In this document: positions 45,814-53,476 of the stretch, one piece after another
Layout: the number at the start of each line of letters is the position of its first letter
Position numbering within the stretch: the first letter of the stretch is position 1
NCBI GenBank assembly: GCA_044221555.1
Contig: JBGAOY010000002.1
Location: 248,001-312,000, forward strand
Direction of reading: 5' to 3'
DNA from: JAEUJM01 sp044221555
GTDB taxonomy: Bacteria > Actinomycetota > Acidimicrobiia > Acidimicrobiales > DATDAH01
Length of the DNA: 64,000 nt
Made by a program: the position numbers and the translations under genes
The notes under the pieces: model-generated
The model's database searches: none
What the model was told of the DNA's origin: nothing
The model's input: only the letters and a program-made list of their open reading frames with translations

Positions 45814-47268
45814 CTAGGAGACGGTGAACTCCACGGGAGTGGAGTCGGTGCCGCTGCTCAGCGTGCCGCTGTCGCTGGTGATCTCCTCGCCCCCGACCAG
45901 GACGGTGAGCGTGAAGTCGGTGGTGTCGCCCAGGTTGCGCGCGAAGGCCGAGTAGCTGCCCGAGGGCGCCGTGCCCGTCGGCCAGAAGATGTTCTCGACG
46001 TGCGGGCCGGAGTCGGCGCACGTGCTGCCCGGGATGCAGTCCACATCGAGTTGGCCCCCGCTCGAGGATGTGGGTGAGCTGAAGCTGATCTCCTCGCCGG
46101 AGGGGTCGGTGACGTGCAGATCGACGTCGGACCCGCCACTCCAGCGCAGGGTCACCTGGACGTCGCCCGTCCCCAGCACGGGCCCCTCCGTGGTGGCCGT
46201 CGACGTGTCGGGCGGGCCGGTGGTGCTGGTGGTGCCCCCCGATCCGGGGGAGTCGTCACCCCCGTCGGTGCCGCTCGGCCGGTTGAAGGTGACCGAGGTG
46301 CTCACGTTGTTGGTGATGTTGGTGACCACGAAGATGTCGATGTTCTGCACCACGGTGATCCGGGTGATGTTGGTGGGCGAGAAGCCGGTCCACCGGGTGC
46401 CGGTGAACGTGGGCGCGGACGACGTGGCGCGGGGCTCGAGCAGCGGGTTGCCGCACGCGCACCGGGCGCGCGGAATGCCTCGGGCGTCGACCAGCACGGC
46501 CGTGCCGGCCTGCAGCACGGTCTGGTACGGGGTGGCGCGCCCGTTGCGGAAGCCGTGGTTGGTGACACGCGTGTCGAAGCGCAGGCGCATCGGTGTGAGG
46601 GAGCGGATGAAGTCGGGGATGTCGCCGACCGAGATGCCCTGCACCCCCGCCCAGGCCCGCGCCTTGTCCTGGTTCTCGGTGAGGAAGCTGATGAGTTGCT
46701 CGCGGTCGCAGGTGGACTGGTTCTGCGTGCCGCCGTACAGGCCGGGCTGCGACCCCACCTGGCTCACGACCTCGATCGTGCTGTCGTCCCCGCCGGAGCC
46801 GCCACCGGTGGCGGTGCCGGTGATGCCGCTGTCTTGACCGGACGCCGACACCGTCTGGGTGAACGGGTCACGGCCCACCTCGCCCGCGGGGTCGAGGAAG
46901 ATCTCGCCCGCGGACGCCTCGTCATCACCGGTGAGCACGAGGACGCCGACGATCAGCAGCACGACGAGCAGGGCGGCGCCGCCGAGGATGGCCCACCGTG
47001 CGCCGGGGCTCATGCCGGGCCGACGGGGCGGCGGCGCGCCGTAGCCGGGAGGCGCGCCGTAGCCACCCGGAGGTGCCCCGGGAGGAGCGCCGTAGCCCCC
47101 CGGTGCGCCGTACCCGCCAGGTGCGCCGTAGCCGCCCGGCGGGCCGTAGCCACCGGGTGGTGGATAGCCGCCCGGCGGCGGTGCCGGCGTTCCCCCTGGC
47201 GGGCCGAGCGGGACCGGCGGCGGTCCGGAGGGCCCTGACGGCGGCCCCGACGGGGGAGGCATGGACAT
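45814..47268 (-). CDS. Membrane protein with DUF6777-like and YfaP-like domains
   Basis: A 484-residue type II membrane protein. The N-terminal 85 residues are a Pro/Gly-rich GGYGAP repeat, followed by a transmembrane helix (AILGGAALLVVLLIVGVLVLT, about 92-112). Outside are a DUF6777-like domain (GLYGGTQNQSTCDREQLISF near residue 175, with further Cys pairs) and, after a Ser/Thr/Gly linker, a YfaP/DUF2135-like beta domain (VTLRWSGGSDVDLHVTDPSG near 385, with the Cys pair CIPGSTC). The kinase gene follows by 15 nt, so it is likely a kinase-linked surface sensor or substrate. No Shine-Dalgarno is obvious before 47268; ATG 47262 is also possible. Confidence 0.85.
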   Translation of the reverse strand: MSMPPPSGPPSGPSGPPPVPLGPPGGTPAPPPGGYPPPGGYGPPGGYGAPGGYGAPGGYGAPPGAPPGGYGAPPGYGAPPPRRPGMSPGARWAILGGAALLVVLLIVGVLVLTGDDEASAGEIFLDPAGEVGRDPFTQTVSASGQDSGITGTATGGGSGGDDSTIEVVSQVGSQPGLYGGTQNQSTCDREQLISFLTENQDKARAWAGVQGISVGDIPDFIRSLTPMRLRFDTRVTNHGFRNGRATPYQTVLQAGTAVLVDARGIPRARCACGNPLLEPRATSSAPTFTGTRWTGFSPTNITRITVVQNIDIFVVTNITNNVSTSVTFNRPSGTDGGDDSPGSGGTTSTTGPPDTSTATTEGPVLGTGDVQVTLRWSGGSDVDLHVTDPSGEEISFSSPTSSSGGQLDVDCIPGSTCADSGPHVENIFWPTGTAPSGSYSAFARNLGDTTDFTLTVLVGGEEITSDSGTLSSGTDSTPVEFTVS

Positions 47269-47331
47269 GGCAGGAGAAGCTTTGCAGATTTCTCGTTCTG
47301 TCGTCCCGAAAAGCTGTGTCCAAGCCGGCGC

Positions 47332-48438
47332 TCACGCAGCAGCCGCGACACCGCCCTCGGCCGCCACACCCGGCACCACGAACCGGTAGCCCTGGCGTCT
47401 CAGGGCCGTGATCACGTAGGGCAGCGCGTCGACCGTGGTTCGCCGGTCGCCGCCACCGTCGTGGAACAGGATCACCGCCCCGGGCTCGACCGCGGCGAGC
47501 AGCGAGGGAACGAGCGTGGTCGGCGCCGGGTGCTCGAAGTCCTCGGTGTCGACGGCCCATCCCAGGGCCCGCATCCCCCGCGCGTTGGCCGTGGCGACCA
47601 CCGCGTCGGTGAACGCGCCGTACGGCGCCCGGAAGAACGCGGGCCGCCGGCCGGTGATGCGGGCCACCCGATCGGCGGTGGGCCCGATCTCCGCGGCCAG
47701 TTGCGCCTCCGTGGCGCCGTCCAGGTCGGCGTGGCTCACGCTGTGGTCGCACAGGCGGTGGCCCTCGGCGGCGATCCGAGCGACGAGGTCGGGGTGGACG
47801 TCGACCATCTCACCGACCACGCAGAACACGGCGCGCACGTGGCGCCGCTGCAGGATGTCGAGCACCTGGGGGGTCCACTCGGCGTGGGGACCGTCGTCGA
47901 AGCTCAGGGTCACCACCCGGCCGGTCACCGCTCGGGGCGGCATCGGCGCCGTGACCAGCGTCTGGCGAACGGTCTCGCCGCTCCGGGCCCCGACGACGAC
48001 CTGCCGGGCCCCGTCGGACCCAGGGCGCCACACATGGGTCTCCACTTCCGGCAGCCCTGTCGCGGGCACCACCGAGGTGCGGGCCACCCCGGCTTCGATC
48101 CAGTCGTGACCGTCGGAGGTGTGCAACCGGTCGCCGTCGCGCACCACGTCGGTCGGTGCCGCAGCGACGCCGTTGCGGGTCACCCGGGGCGGGTCGACGT
48201 GATGGCCGATCACCGTGTGGCTGACTGCGGCACGGAGGCGGCCCTCGCGGAGGTCAACACCGGCCGCCTCGAGCACGACTGCGACGGTGGCGGGCCGGCC
48301 GACCGTGACGGGCCGCCCGTCGACCCACGCGTGGACGGTGACGGCCGGGGGCGGCGCGATCACCACACCGAACCCCGCCAGCGCGAGGGGCACGGTCAGC
48401 CACGCGGCGACCGATCGCCGGGCCCGACGCCGGCGCAC
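47332..48438 (-). CDS. Secreted polysaccharide deacetylase (NodB) with N-terminal DUF348-like domain
   Basis: A 368-residue exported deacetylase that removes acetyl groups from peptidoglycan or exopolysaccharide. An N-terminal signal/anchor (residues about 9-29) is followed by a DUF348-like, ubiquitin-like domain (TVHAWVDGRPVTVGRPATVA then VVLEAAGVDL) familiar from Rpf proteins. The NodB barrel (about 150-345) has LSFDDGPHAEWTPQVLDIL (catalytic DD), DHSVSHADLDG (metal His pair) and APYGAFTDAVV. GTG 48438 was chosen because the longer frame to 48516 overlaps the Rpf-like gene. It follows that gene by 10 nt, so the pair are co-expressed. Confidence 0.9.
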   Translation of the reverse strand: MRRRRARRSVAAWLTVPLALAGFGVVIAPPPAVTVHAWVDGRPVTVGRPATVAVVLEAAGVDLREGRLRAAVSHTVIGHHVDPPRVTRNGVAAAPTDVVRDGDRLHTSDGHDWIEAGVARTSVVPATGLPEVETHVWRPGSDGARQVVVGARSGETVRQTLVTAPMPPRAVTGRVVTLSFDDGPHAEWTPQVLDILQRRHVRAVFCVVGEMVDVHPDLVARIAAEGHRLCDHSVSHADLDGATEAQLAAEIGPTADRVARITGRRPAFFRAPYGAFTDAVVATANARGMRALGWAVDTEDFEHPAPTTLVPSLLAAVEPGAVILFHDGGGDRRTTVDALPYVITALRRQGYRFVVPGVAAEGGVAAAA

Positions 48439-48448
48439 GGCGCTCAGG

Positions 48449-48853
48449 TCACCGGGGGCCGACCCGCTGGCCACAGATGGGCCAGGGGCTCGCACCGCGC
48501 TCGTCCCAGAGCGCACGGGCCATCGCGTCCTGCTCGACGGGTGCCGCCTTGTGGGGGCCGAGACCGGAGAGCCAGGGGTAGTAGCGGCCGGCCACGTCGT
48601 TCCACGTGGCCCGGGAGAACTGGTAGGCGCCGAAGTAGCGGTGGTTGGCGCTCTTGGCCTCGTAGTTGTCGCCCGACTCGCACAGCCGCAGCTGCAGCAG
48701 CTGCCGGTCGGTGAGCACGTCGTGGTGCTTCGGTTCCTCGCGGAGGAAGGCGGCGAGCTGGTCGGAGGTGCAGCTCGACAGGCCGAGCACCAGTGCGATC
48801 ACCACGAGGATGATCCGCCAGGAATGCGAGCACCGGGTCGTCATGGCGTTCAT
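48449..48853 (-). CDS. Resuscitation-promoting-factor-like transglycosylase lipoprotein
   Basis: A 134-residue lipoprotein: hydrophobic signal IILVVIALVLGL with a lipobox in GLSSCT near residue 28, then a minimal Rpf/transglycosylase domain (about 48-134). The catalytic Glu is in RLCESGDNYEAKSANHRYF, followed by YQFSRATWNDVAG and a C-terminal WDERGASPWPICGQR. Rpf proteins cleave the glycan backbone and stimulate growth from dormancy. It lacks the DUF348/G5 domains typical of larger Rpfs, but the next gene encodes a NodB protein with a DUF348-like domain. ATG 48853 has a GGAAG Shine-Dalgarno; ATG 48844 is in frame too. Confidence 0.9.
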   Translation of the reverse strand: MNAMTTRCSHSWRIILVVIALVLGLSSCTSDQLAAFLREEPKHHDVLTDRQLLQLRLCESGDNYEAKSANHRYFGAYQFSRATWNDVAGRYYPWLSGLGPHKAAPVEQDAMARALWDERGASPWPICGQRVGPR

Positions 48854-48967
48854 GGGCTTCCGTCGGCGGGGCGGCCAGGACCTTGAGCACACCGATCGTG
48901 GGCACCCGTGCCACCGGGCGCGAGTGGGTAGGGTCGCGGGCTGCGCCGACGGACGAGAGCGGGAGCG

Positions 48968-50425
48968 ATGAGCGACATCACCAACCACGATCTGCTGATC
49001 GGCGGGCAGCGACGCCCGGCCCGCTCGGGAGCGACCTTCACGGTCAACGAGCCCGCCGCCGGAGCGACGATGGCCACCGTGGCCCGGGCCGGCACGGCCG
49101 ACGTCGATGACGCCCTGGCGGCTGCGACCCGGGCCTTCGACGAGGGCCCGTGGCCGAGGATGTCGCCCACCGAGCGGGGCAGGGTGCTCCTGCGGGCCGC
49201 CGCGCTGCTGCGCGAGCGCAGTGAGGAATTCGCGCGCGTGGAGGCCCGCAACGCCGGCAAGCCCATCGGCGACGCCCGGTGGGAGGTGGTCGAAGCGGCC
49301 GCCGCGAGCCTCGAGTACTTCGGAGGGGCGGCCGACAAGCTGGCGGGCGAGGTGGCCCCGATCGCCGCGCCCGGCCTGGGCCTGGTCCTGCGCGAGCCGG
49401 TGGGCGTCTGCGCCCTGATCGTGCCGTGGAACTTCCCGCTGATGATCGCGACCTGGAAGATCGCCCCGGCCCTGGCCTGCGGCAACTCGGTCGTGCTGAA
49501 GCCCGCGTCGTACACACCGCTGACCGCGCTGATGTTGGGCGAGCTGCTGATCGAGGCAGGGGTGCCCGACGAGGCGGTGTCCGTGCTGCCCGGGCCCGGG
49601 GGGGAGGTGGGCAATGCCCTGGTCGCCGATCCGCGGGTGGCCAAGATCTCGTTCACGGGCGAGACCGGTACCGGCGCATCGATCCTGGCTGCGTCGGCAC
49701 CGAACATCGCCCGGGTGTCGCTCGAGCTCGGGGGGAAGTCGGCGTGCATCGTGTTCGGCGACGCCGACGTGGACCGTGCCGTGGACGAGTTGGCCGGTGC
49801 CGTGTTCGGCAACGCCGGCCAGGACTGCTGCGCCCGCAGCCGGGTGCTGGTCGAGCGGTCGGTCCACGACCAGTTCCTCGAGGCGTTCGTGAGGCGCACG
49901 GAGTCGGTCACGGTCGGACAGCCGCTCGACGAGTCCACCCAGATGGGCCCGCTGATCTCCGAGGCCCAACGCTCCACGGTGCGGGGCTACGTCGACGCCG
50001 GCCGGGCGGACGGTGCCACGGTGGCCACCGGAGGGGACGAGCCCGACGACCCGTCGCTCGCCGCCGGCTCCTTCCTGCGCCCGTGCGTCCTGAGTGGGGT
50101 GGCCAACGACATGACCGTGGCCCAGGAGGAGATCTTCGGGCCCGTGGCCGCCGTGGTGGCCTTCGAGGGCGAGCACGAGGCCGTCCGCCTGGCGAACGAC
50201 TCGATCTACGGCCTGTCGGGGTCGCTCTGGACCCGAGACCTGGGCCGGGCCCTGCGGGTGGCGAAGGGGGTGCGCACCGGTGTCCTGTCGGTGAACTCCA
50301 ACCGCAGCGTGCACCCGCAGATGCCCTTCGGTGGCCACAAGCGCAGCGGGCTCGGCCGTGAACTGGGCATGCACGCCATGGCGGCCTACACCGAGGTGAA
50401 GAGCGTCTACCTGTCGGACCAGTGA
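48968..50425 (+). CDS. Aldehyde dehydrogenase (betaine/aminobutyraldehyde type)
   Basis: A complete 485-residue NAD(P)+-dependent aldehyde dehydrogenase. It has LIVPWNFPLMIATWKIAPAL near residue 155, the lysine in VVLKPASYTPLTA, the glycine motif ISFTGETGTGASI, Glu in LELGGKSAC, the catalytic Cys in GNAGQDCCARSRVL and a C-terminal PFGGHKRSGLGREL. The pattern resembles betaine-, amino- or 4-trimethylaminobutyraldehyde dehydrogenases, but substrate specificity cannot be fixed from sequence alone. The ATG has a GAGAGCGGGAGCG Shine-Dalgarno. It is divergent from the Rpf-like gene and followed by a phosphodiesterase gene after seven nucleotides. Confidence 0.94.
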   Translation: MSDITNHDLLIGGQRRPARSGATFTVNEPAAGATMATVARAGTADVDDALAAATRAFDEGPWPRMSPTERGRVLLRAAALLRERSEEFARVEARNAGKPIGDARWEVVEAAAASLEYFGGAADKLAGEVAPIAAPGLGLVLREPVGVCALIVPWNFPLMIATWKIAPALACGNSVVLKPASYTPLTALMLGELLIEAGVPDEAVSVLPGPGGEVGNALVADPRVAKISFTGETGTGASILAASAPNIARVSLELGGKSACIVFGDADVDRAVDELAGAVFGNAGQDCCARSRVLVERSVHDQFLEAFVRRTESVTVGQPLDESTQMGPLISEAQRSTVRGYVDAGRADGATVATGGDEPDDPSLAAGSFLRPCVLSGVANDMTVAQEEIFGPVAAVVAFEGEHEAVRLANDSIYGLSGSLWTRDLGRALRVAKGVRTGVLSVNSNRSVHPQMPFGGHKRSGLGRELGMHAMAAYTEVKSVYLSDQ

Positions 50426-50432
50426 GCCGTCG

Positions 50433-51503
50433 GTGGCACCCGTGAACCTGCGCTTCTGCTTCTACAACGCCTTCCTGCTGCGGGCGGGGCGGCTGCCGTT
50501 GCCCGGGCCGAAGCGCTTCCTCCACTCCGTGCCGGCAGTGGACGCCCGGGCGGCCGAGTTGGGGCGGCGGTTGGCCGGACGGTACGACGTGGCGGCCCTG
50601 TGCGAGGTGTTCGACCAGTCCGAGCGGCGGGCGATCATGGCCGGCTGGTACCGCAGGGACCGAGGGGGCGACCACGATGGCGGCGGGCGGTTCGGGGATT
50701 GGAGCCGCGGTGGGCGCGGGCGGCGGCCGCGGCTGCGCACCGCCTCGGGCCCGCCGGTGCTCACCGGGCGGATGCCGCTGGTGAAGACCAGTGGCCTGCT
50801 CACGGTGGTGGACGGCCCGCGAGTGGCCCGGACCGCCACCCACCTCTACCGCGTGCGGGGCCACCGCGTCCTCGACGCCGACGCGTGGGCCAACAAAGGG
50901 GCGTTGCTCGTCGAGGTGGACGTCGGTGCCGGTGCCAACCTGGAGGTCTACAGCACCCACCTGATCTGGGGTGGCGACCTGCTGTTCCGCCGTGAGCGCG
51001 GCCATCGGTCCGCGGTGGCCGACTACCGCCAGGCGCAGGCCCACGAGTTGCTCGACTTCGTCCGCCGCACCCATGTGGACGGCAACGCCACCCTGATCGT
51101 GGGCGACTTCAACATCGATGCCCTGCATCCCAGCCCCGCGTACGCCGACCTGACCGCGGCGATGGGCGACGCCGGCTTCGACGATGTCTGGCTCGAGCAC
51201 GGCGTGGGCCCCGGCTACACCTGCGACGCCCGTGAACTACGGGACGCCATCGCGGTACCCGACCCTGCCGACCCCGACCTGTGCCTGGACGCCGATGGCA
51301 CCGGCACCCCTGGGATCGTCGACGCCGCCAAGCGCATCGACTTCGCGTGGTTACGCCGTCCGGGACAGGGCGACGGCGTGGCCGTCGAGGTGGCGGCGAT
51401 GCGCCGTGCCTGCTTCCCCCGGAGCCCGGGGGTCGAGGCCTACGACGACCTGCCGTACCTGTCCGACCACCTCGGCCTGCACCTCGAGCTCATCCTGTCC
51501 TGA
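50433..51503 (+). CDS. Endonuclease/exonuclease/phosphatase (EEP) family hydrolase
   Basis: A 356-residue EEP-fold phosphodiesterase, related to sphingomyelinases, DNase I and inositol phosphatases. It opens LRFCFYNAFLLRAG, with the catalytic-like Asn of the second strand in CFYNAF, ALCEVFDQSE (metal Glu) near residue 58, the strand VYSTHLIWGGD, VGDFNIDALHP (Asp-Phe-Asn) near 226, and SDHLGLHLEL at the C-terminus. A Gly/Arg-rich insert (residues about 70-105) is unusual. No signal peptide is visible. The GTG at 50433 was chosen; GTG 50442 is possible. It overlaps the convergent subtilase gene by 14 nt at the stops. Confidence 0.87.
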   Translation: MAPVNLRFCFYNAFLLRAGRLPLPGPKRFLHSVPAVDARAAELGRRLAGRYDVAALCEVFDQSERRAIMAGWYRRDRGGDHDGGGRFGDWSRGGRGRRPRLRTASGPPVLTGRMPLVKTSGLLTVVDGPRVARTATHLYRVRGHRVLDADAWANKGALLVEVDVGAGANLEVYSTHLIWGGDLLFRRERGHRSAVADYRQAQAHELLDFVRRTHVDGNATLIVGDFNIDALHPSPAYADLTAAMGDAGFDDVWLEHGVGPGYTCDARELRDAIAVPDPADPDLCLDADGTGTPGIVDAAKRIDFAWLRRPGQGDGVAVEVAAMRRACFPRSPGVEAYDDLPYLSDHLGLHLELILS

Positions 51504-52617
51504 CCCGTTGGCGGACGAGGGCGAGCGCGGCGGCGGGCAGGAGCACGGCGACGGCCAGCACCGCCAGCGGGGCGAGCCACGGCGCGAAACGTCCCGCCGG
51601 CCGGTCGTCGACCGCCGGCCGTGTCGGGTGCAGCGCGGCCGCGGCGGTGACCGCGGCGTCGGCGTCCACGAGGCCGGCGCCGAGCCGCGGGTCGTCGCCG
51701 GGGTTGCGGGCGGTCGTGATGAGTGTCTGGCGCACCTCGTCGGCCGAGAGCCCCTGGGCGAGGAGCAGGGCGGCGACGCCCGAGACGTAAGCCGCCGACA
51801 TCGAGGTGCCGTCCATCGTCTCGTAGCCGTCGGTGCCGGTGGGCCATCGCATCGTGGGCGCTCGGGGGGCCGACGACACGATGTCCGTGCCCGGCGCCGC
51901 CAGCGCGCTCGGGTCGCCGAAGGTGGTGAACGGCGCCGGCGCACCGGATCGGTCGGTGGCGTTCACCACCAGCACGGGCACGGTGGGCCGGTACGCGCGC
52001 TCGTCGACGGCCTCGTTGCCGGCGGCGGCCACGACGACCACCCCTCGGGTCACCGCGTTGCGCACCGCTCGGCTGAGGGGCCCGTTCTGGAAGAGCGCTG
52101 GAGCGAGGCCGTCGCCACCGAGTGAGAGGTTGATCACCCCGGCTCCGTGGGCGACGGCCCAGTCCACGCCGTCGGCGATGGTGCGAGGTGACCCCGACCC
52201 GTCGGTGCGCAGCACCCGGACCGGCAGTAGCCGCGCCTCGGGCGCCGCGCCGGTGACCCCCTCGCCGTTGCCGCTGGTGGCGGCGGCGATCCCGGCCACA
52301 TGGGTGCCGTGTCCGTTGGGGTCGTCGGGGTCGTCGTCGCCGTCCACCAGATCGATGCCCGGGTCGACGTGATCGATCAGGTCCGGGTGGGTGGGGTCGA
52401 CACCGGTGTCGACGATGGCGATCAACTCGCCTGCGCCGCGGGTGCGGGCCCACGCCTGCGGCAGGTGCAGGGCGTCGAGTGCGTACTGCTGGGACCGCAG
52501 CGGATCACCGGCGCGGCTGCGGCCGTCGAGGAACCCGGCGCGGGCCGGGGCGGGCGCGGCGAGCAGGAGCAGCCAGATCGCAGTGACGAGCAGCGCCGAG
52601 GCGAGCCGACGGCCCAT
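51490..52617 (-). CDS. Secreted, membrane-anchored S8 subtilisin-like protease
   Basis: A 375-residue serine protease. Signal peptide about residues 1-30 (ALLVTAIWLLLLAAPAPARA). The catalytic triad is Asp in LIAIVDTGVDPTHPD near residue 64, His in NGHGTHVAGIAAA near 102 and Ser in DGTSMSAAYVSGVAAL near 276, with the oxyanion Asn in VAAAGNEAVD. A C-terminal transmembrane helix (LAPLAVLAVAVLLPAAALAL) with basic residues anchors it, as in mycosin-like proteases; I see no ESX genes nearby. ATG 52617 was chosen over GTG 52665. The 3' end overlaps the EEP gene. Confidence 0.92.
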   Translation of the reverse strand: MGRRLASALLVTAIWLLLLAAPAPARAGFLDGRSRAGDPLRSQQYALDALHLPQAWARTRGAGELIAIVDTGVDPTHPDLIDHVDPGIDLVDGDDDPDDPNGHGTHVAGIAAATSGNGEGVTGAAPEARLLPVRVLRTDGSGSPRTIADGVDWAVAHGAGVINLSLGGDGLAPALFQNGPLSRAVRNAVTRGVVVVAAAGNEAVDERAYRPTVPVLVVNATDRSGAPAPFTTFGDPSALAAPGTDIVSSAPRAPTMRWPTGTDGYETMDGTSMSAAYVSGVAALLLAQGLSADEVRQTLITTARNPGDDPRLGAGLVDADAAVTAAAALHPTRPAVDDRPAGRFAPWLAPLAVLAVAVLLPAAALALVRQRVRTG

Positions 52618-52686
52618 GCTGCTCCGTCGGCGGGCGGGGACGGCGCGTGAGGGTCCGAGGCGCACCCGCCGCTGACGAGGTAGGCC

Positions 52687-52872
52687 TCAGGCGGCCTCGG
52701 AGCGGCGCTCGGAGTGGGCGTCCGGGATCTCGATGTCGGCGCCGGGGCCTTCCGCGTCGCCGGTGCGGGCCTGGCGGAGCCCGTCGAGGAGGCGCTCCCA
52801 GCGCAGCTCGCCGGCCAGCCAGGCCGCCGCCTCGCGACGGCTGCTGTCGGGGGAGTTCGTGATCGTGTTCAC
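52687..52872 (-). CDS. Hypothetical small protein (61 residues)
   Basis: A short frame of 61 residues beginning MNTITNSPDSSRREAAAWLA. It has a hydrophilic, helical middle (ELRWERLLDGLRQARTGD) and an acidic C-terminus. No family is recognised. Support comes from the upstream TACGGT box seven nucleotides before the GTG and the palindrome AGAACGCGTTCT at 52892-52903. It lies between the subtilase and a 68-residue ORF. It may be a genuine small gene or an untranslated leader; only expression or conservation data would tell. Confidence 0.4.
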   Translation of the reverse strand: MNTITNSPDSSRREAAAWLAGELRWERLLDGLRQARTGDAEGPGADIEIPDAHSERRSEAA

Positions 52873-52879
52873 AACCTCG

Positions 52880-52885
52880 ACCGTA
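52880..52885 (-). promoter_or_regulatory. Putative leaderless -10 box (TACGGT)
   Basis: TACGGT on the minus strand ends seven nucleotides before the GTG at 52872. Confidence 0.35.
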
Positions 52886-52891
52886 CAGACG

Positions 52892-52903
52892 AGAACGCGT
52901 TCT
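52892..52903. promoter_or_regulatory. Putative TetR/KstR-like operator (AGAACGCGTTCT)
   Basis: A perfect 12-bp palindrome with 2-bp spacing between the AAC and GTT half-sites. It fits the TnnAACnnGTTnnA pattern known for KstR-type sterol regulators except for one flanking base. It lies just upstream of a predicted -10 box (52880-52885), where a repressor would block transcription. No TetR-family gene is visible in this window, so the regulator is unknown. Confidence 0.4.
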
Positions 52904-52960
52904 AGTTCAGTCGGGAGCGGTGATACCTGTCACACCTGCGCCGACGCCCGGCAGCACGCG

Positions 52961-52993
52961 GAGGGAGCCTCGACGAATCGTCGAGGCTCCCTC
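52961..52993. terminator. Near-perfect 16-bp-arm hairpin
   Basis: Arms 52961-52976 and 52978-52993 (GAGGGAGCCTCGACGA and complement) with a single unpaired centre base. It is downstream of the minus-strand 68-residue ORF (stop at 53065) and upstream of the 61-residue ORF. It may terminate the former. Confidence 0.6.
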
Positions 52994-53064
52994 GTGGTCC
53001 AGTCTGATCGTTGGTTCGTCCCGGGCCCGCCACCCCCGCCGGAGGCGTCGGGGAACCGCGACGA

Positions 53065-53271
53065 TCAGGCGGCGTCGCCTGCGGTGGGGAGGCGGACCGA
53101 GGTGGTCGGGCTGACCCAACGCACCTCACCCGTCTCCGACACCTGCAGCCGTCGATCTTGCAGCAGTGCCCCCTTTGCGATCAGCGTGGAAACTCGAGGC
53201 ACCATCTCATCAGCGACGTGCTTGTCGCCGATCAGAAGGTGCGTCCCCTCCTCTGTCCGCGTGTTGTCCAT
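53065..53271 (-). CDS. Hypothetical small protein (68 residues)
   Basis: A 68-residue ORF beginning MDNTRTEEGTHLLIGDKHVA. Its composition is ordinary (LIAKGALLQDRRLQVSE near the middle), without membrane segments or Cys motifs. I do not recognise a family. ATG 53271 lacks a clear Shine-Dalgarno. The frame is open upstream to 53370. A hairpin 72 nt past the stop makes it more likely to be a real transcription unit. Confidence 0.45.
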   Translation of the reverse strand: MDNTRTEEGTHLLIGDKHVADEMVPRVSTLIAKGALLQDRRLQVSETGEVRWVSPTTSVRLPTAGDAA

Positions 53272-53396
53272 GGGAAGGCAAACGACACGCCTCGGGCGCC
53301 TCTGAAGGCCTATGGGTCGGCCGGACCATGGAAATGAACCGAACGGCCCATGCAGCCGCGCTCGCAGCACCCGACGTCGTCACCCGGCGTGGTCGA

Positions 53397-53439
53397 GGCA
53401 GGTGTTCACGCCGGTTTCACGAACCGGCAAGCACCTGCC
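53397..53439. repeat. Double dyad upstream of the 61-residue membrane protein gene
   Basis: Outer arms GGCAGGTG (53397-53404) and CACCTGCC (53432-53439) flank inner arms CCGGTT (53411-53416) and AACCGG (53422-53427) with a 5-nt centre. It lies 38 nt before the ATG at 53477, and could be an operator or an RNA structure. Confidence 0.4.
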
Positions 53440-53463
53440 CGCTCGGGGGTCAGGCGGGCCACC

Positions 53464-53469
53464 TACCGT
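53464..53469 (+). promoter_or_regulatory. Putative leaderless -10 box (TACCGT)
   Basis: TACCGT ends seven nucleotides before the ATG at 53477. There is no Shine-Dalgarno in the intervening CCGCGCC. Confidence 0.45.
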
Positions 53470-53476
53470 CCGCGCC

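Noticed and set aside
51490..52617. Mycosin of a type VII secretion locus
   Set aside because: The architecture fits, but no EccB-E, EsxA/B or PPE-like genes are in the window.
52892..52903. LexA/SOS box at AGAACGCGTTCT
   Set aside because: The actinobacterial SOS box has GAAC-N4-GTTC; here the spacing between GAAC and GTTC is two, so KstR/TetR-type is a better reading.
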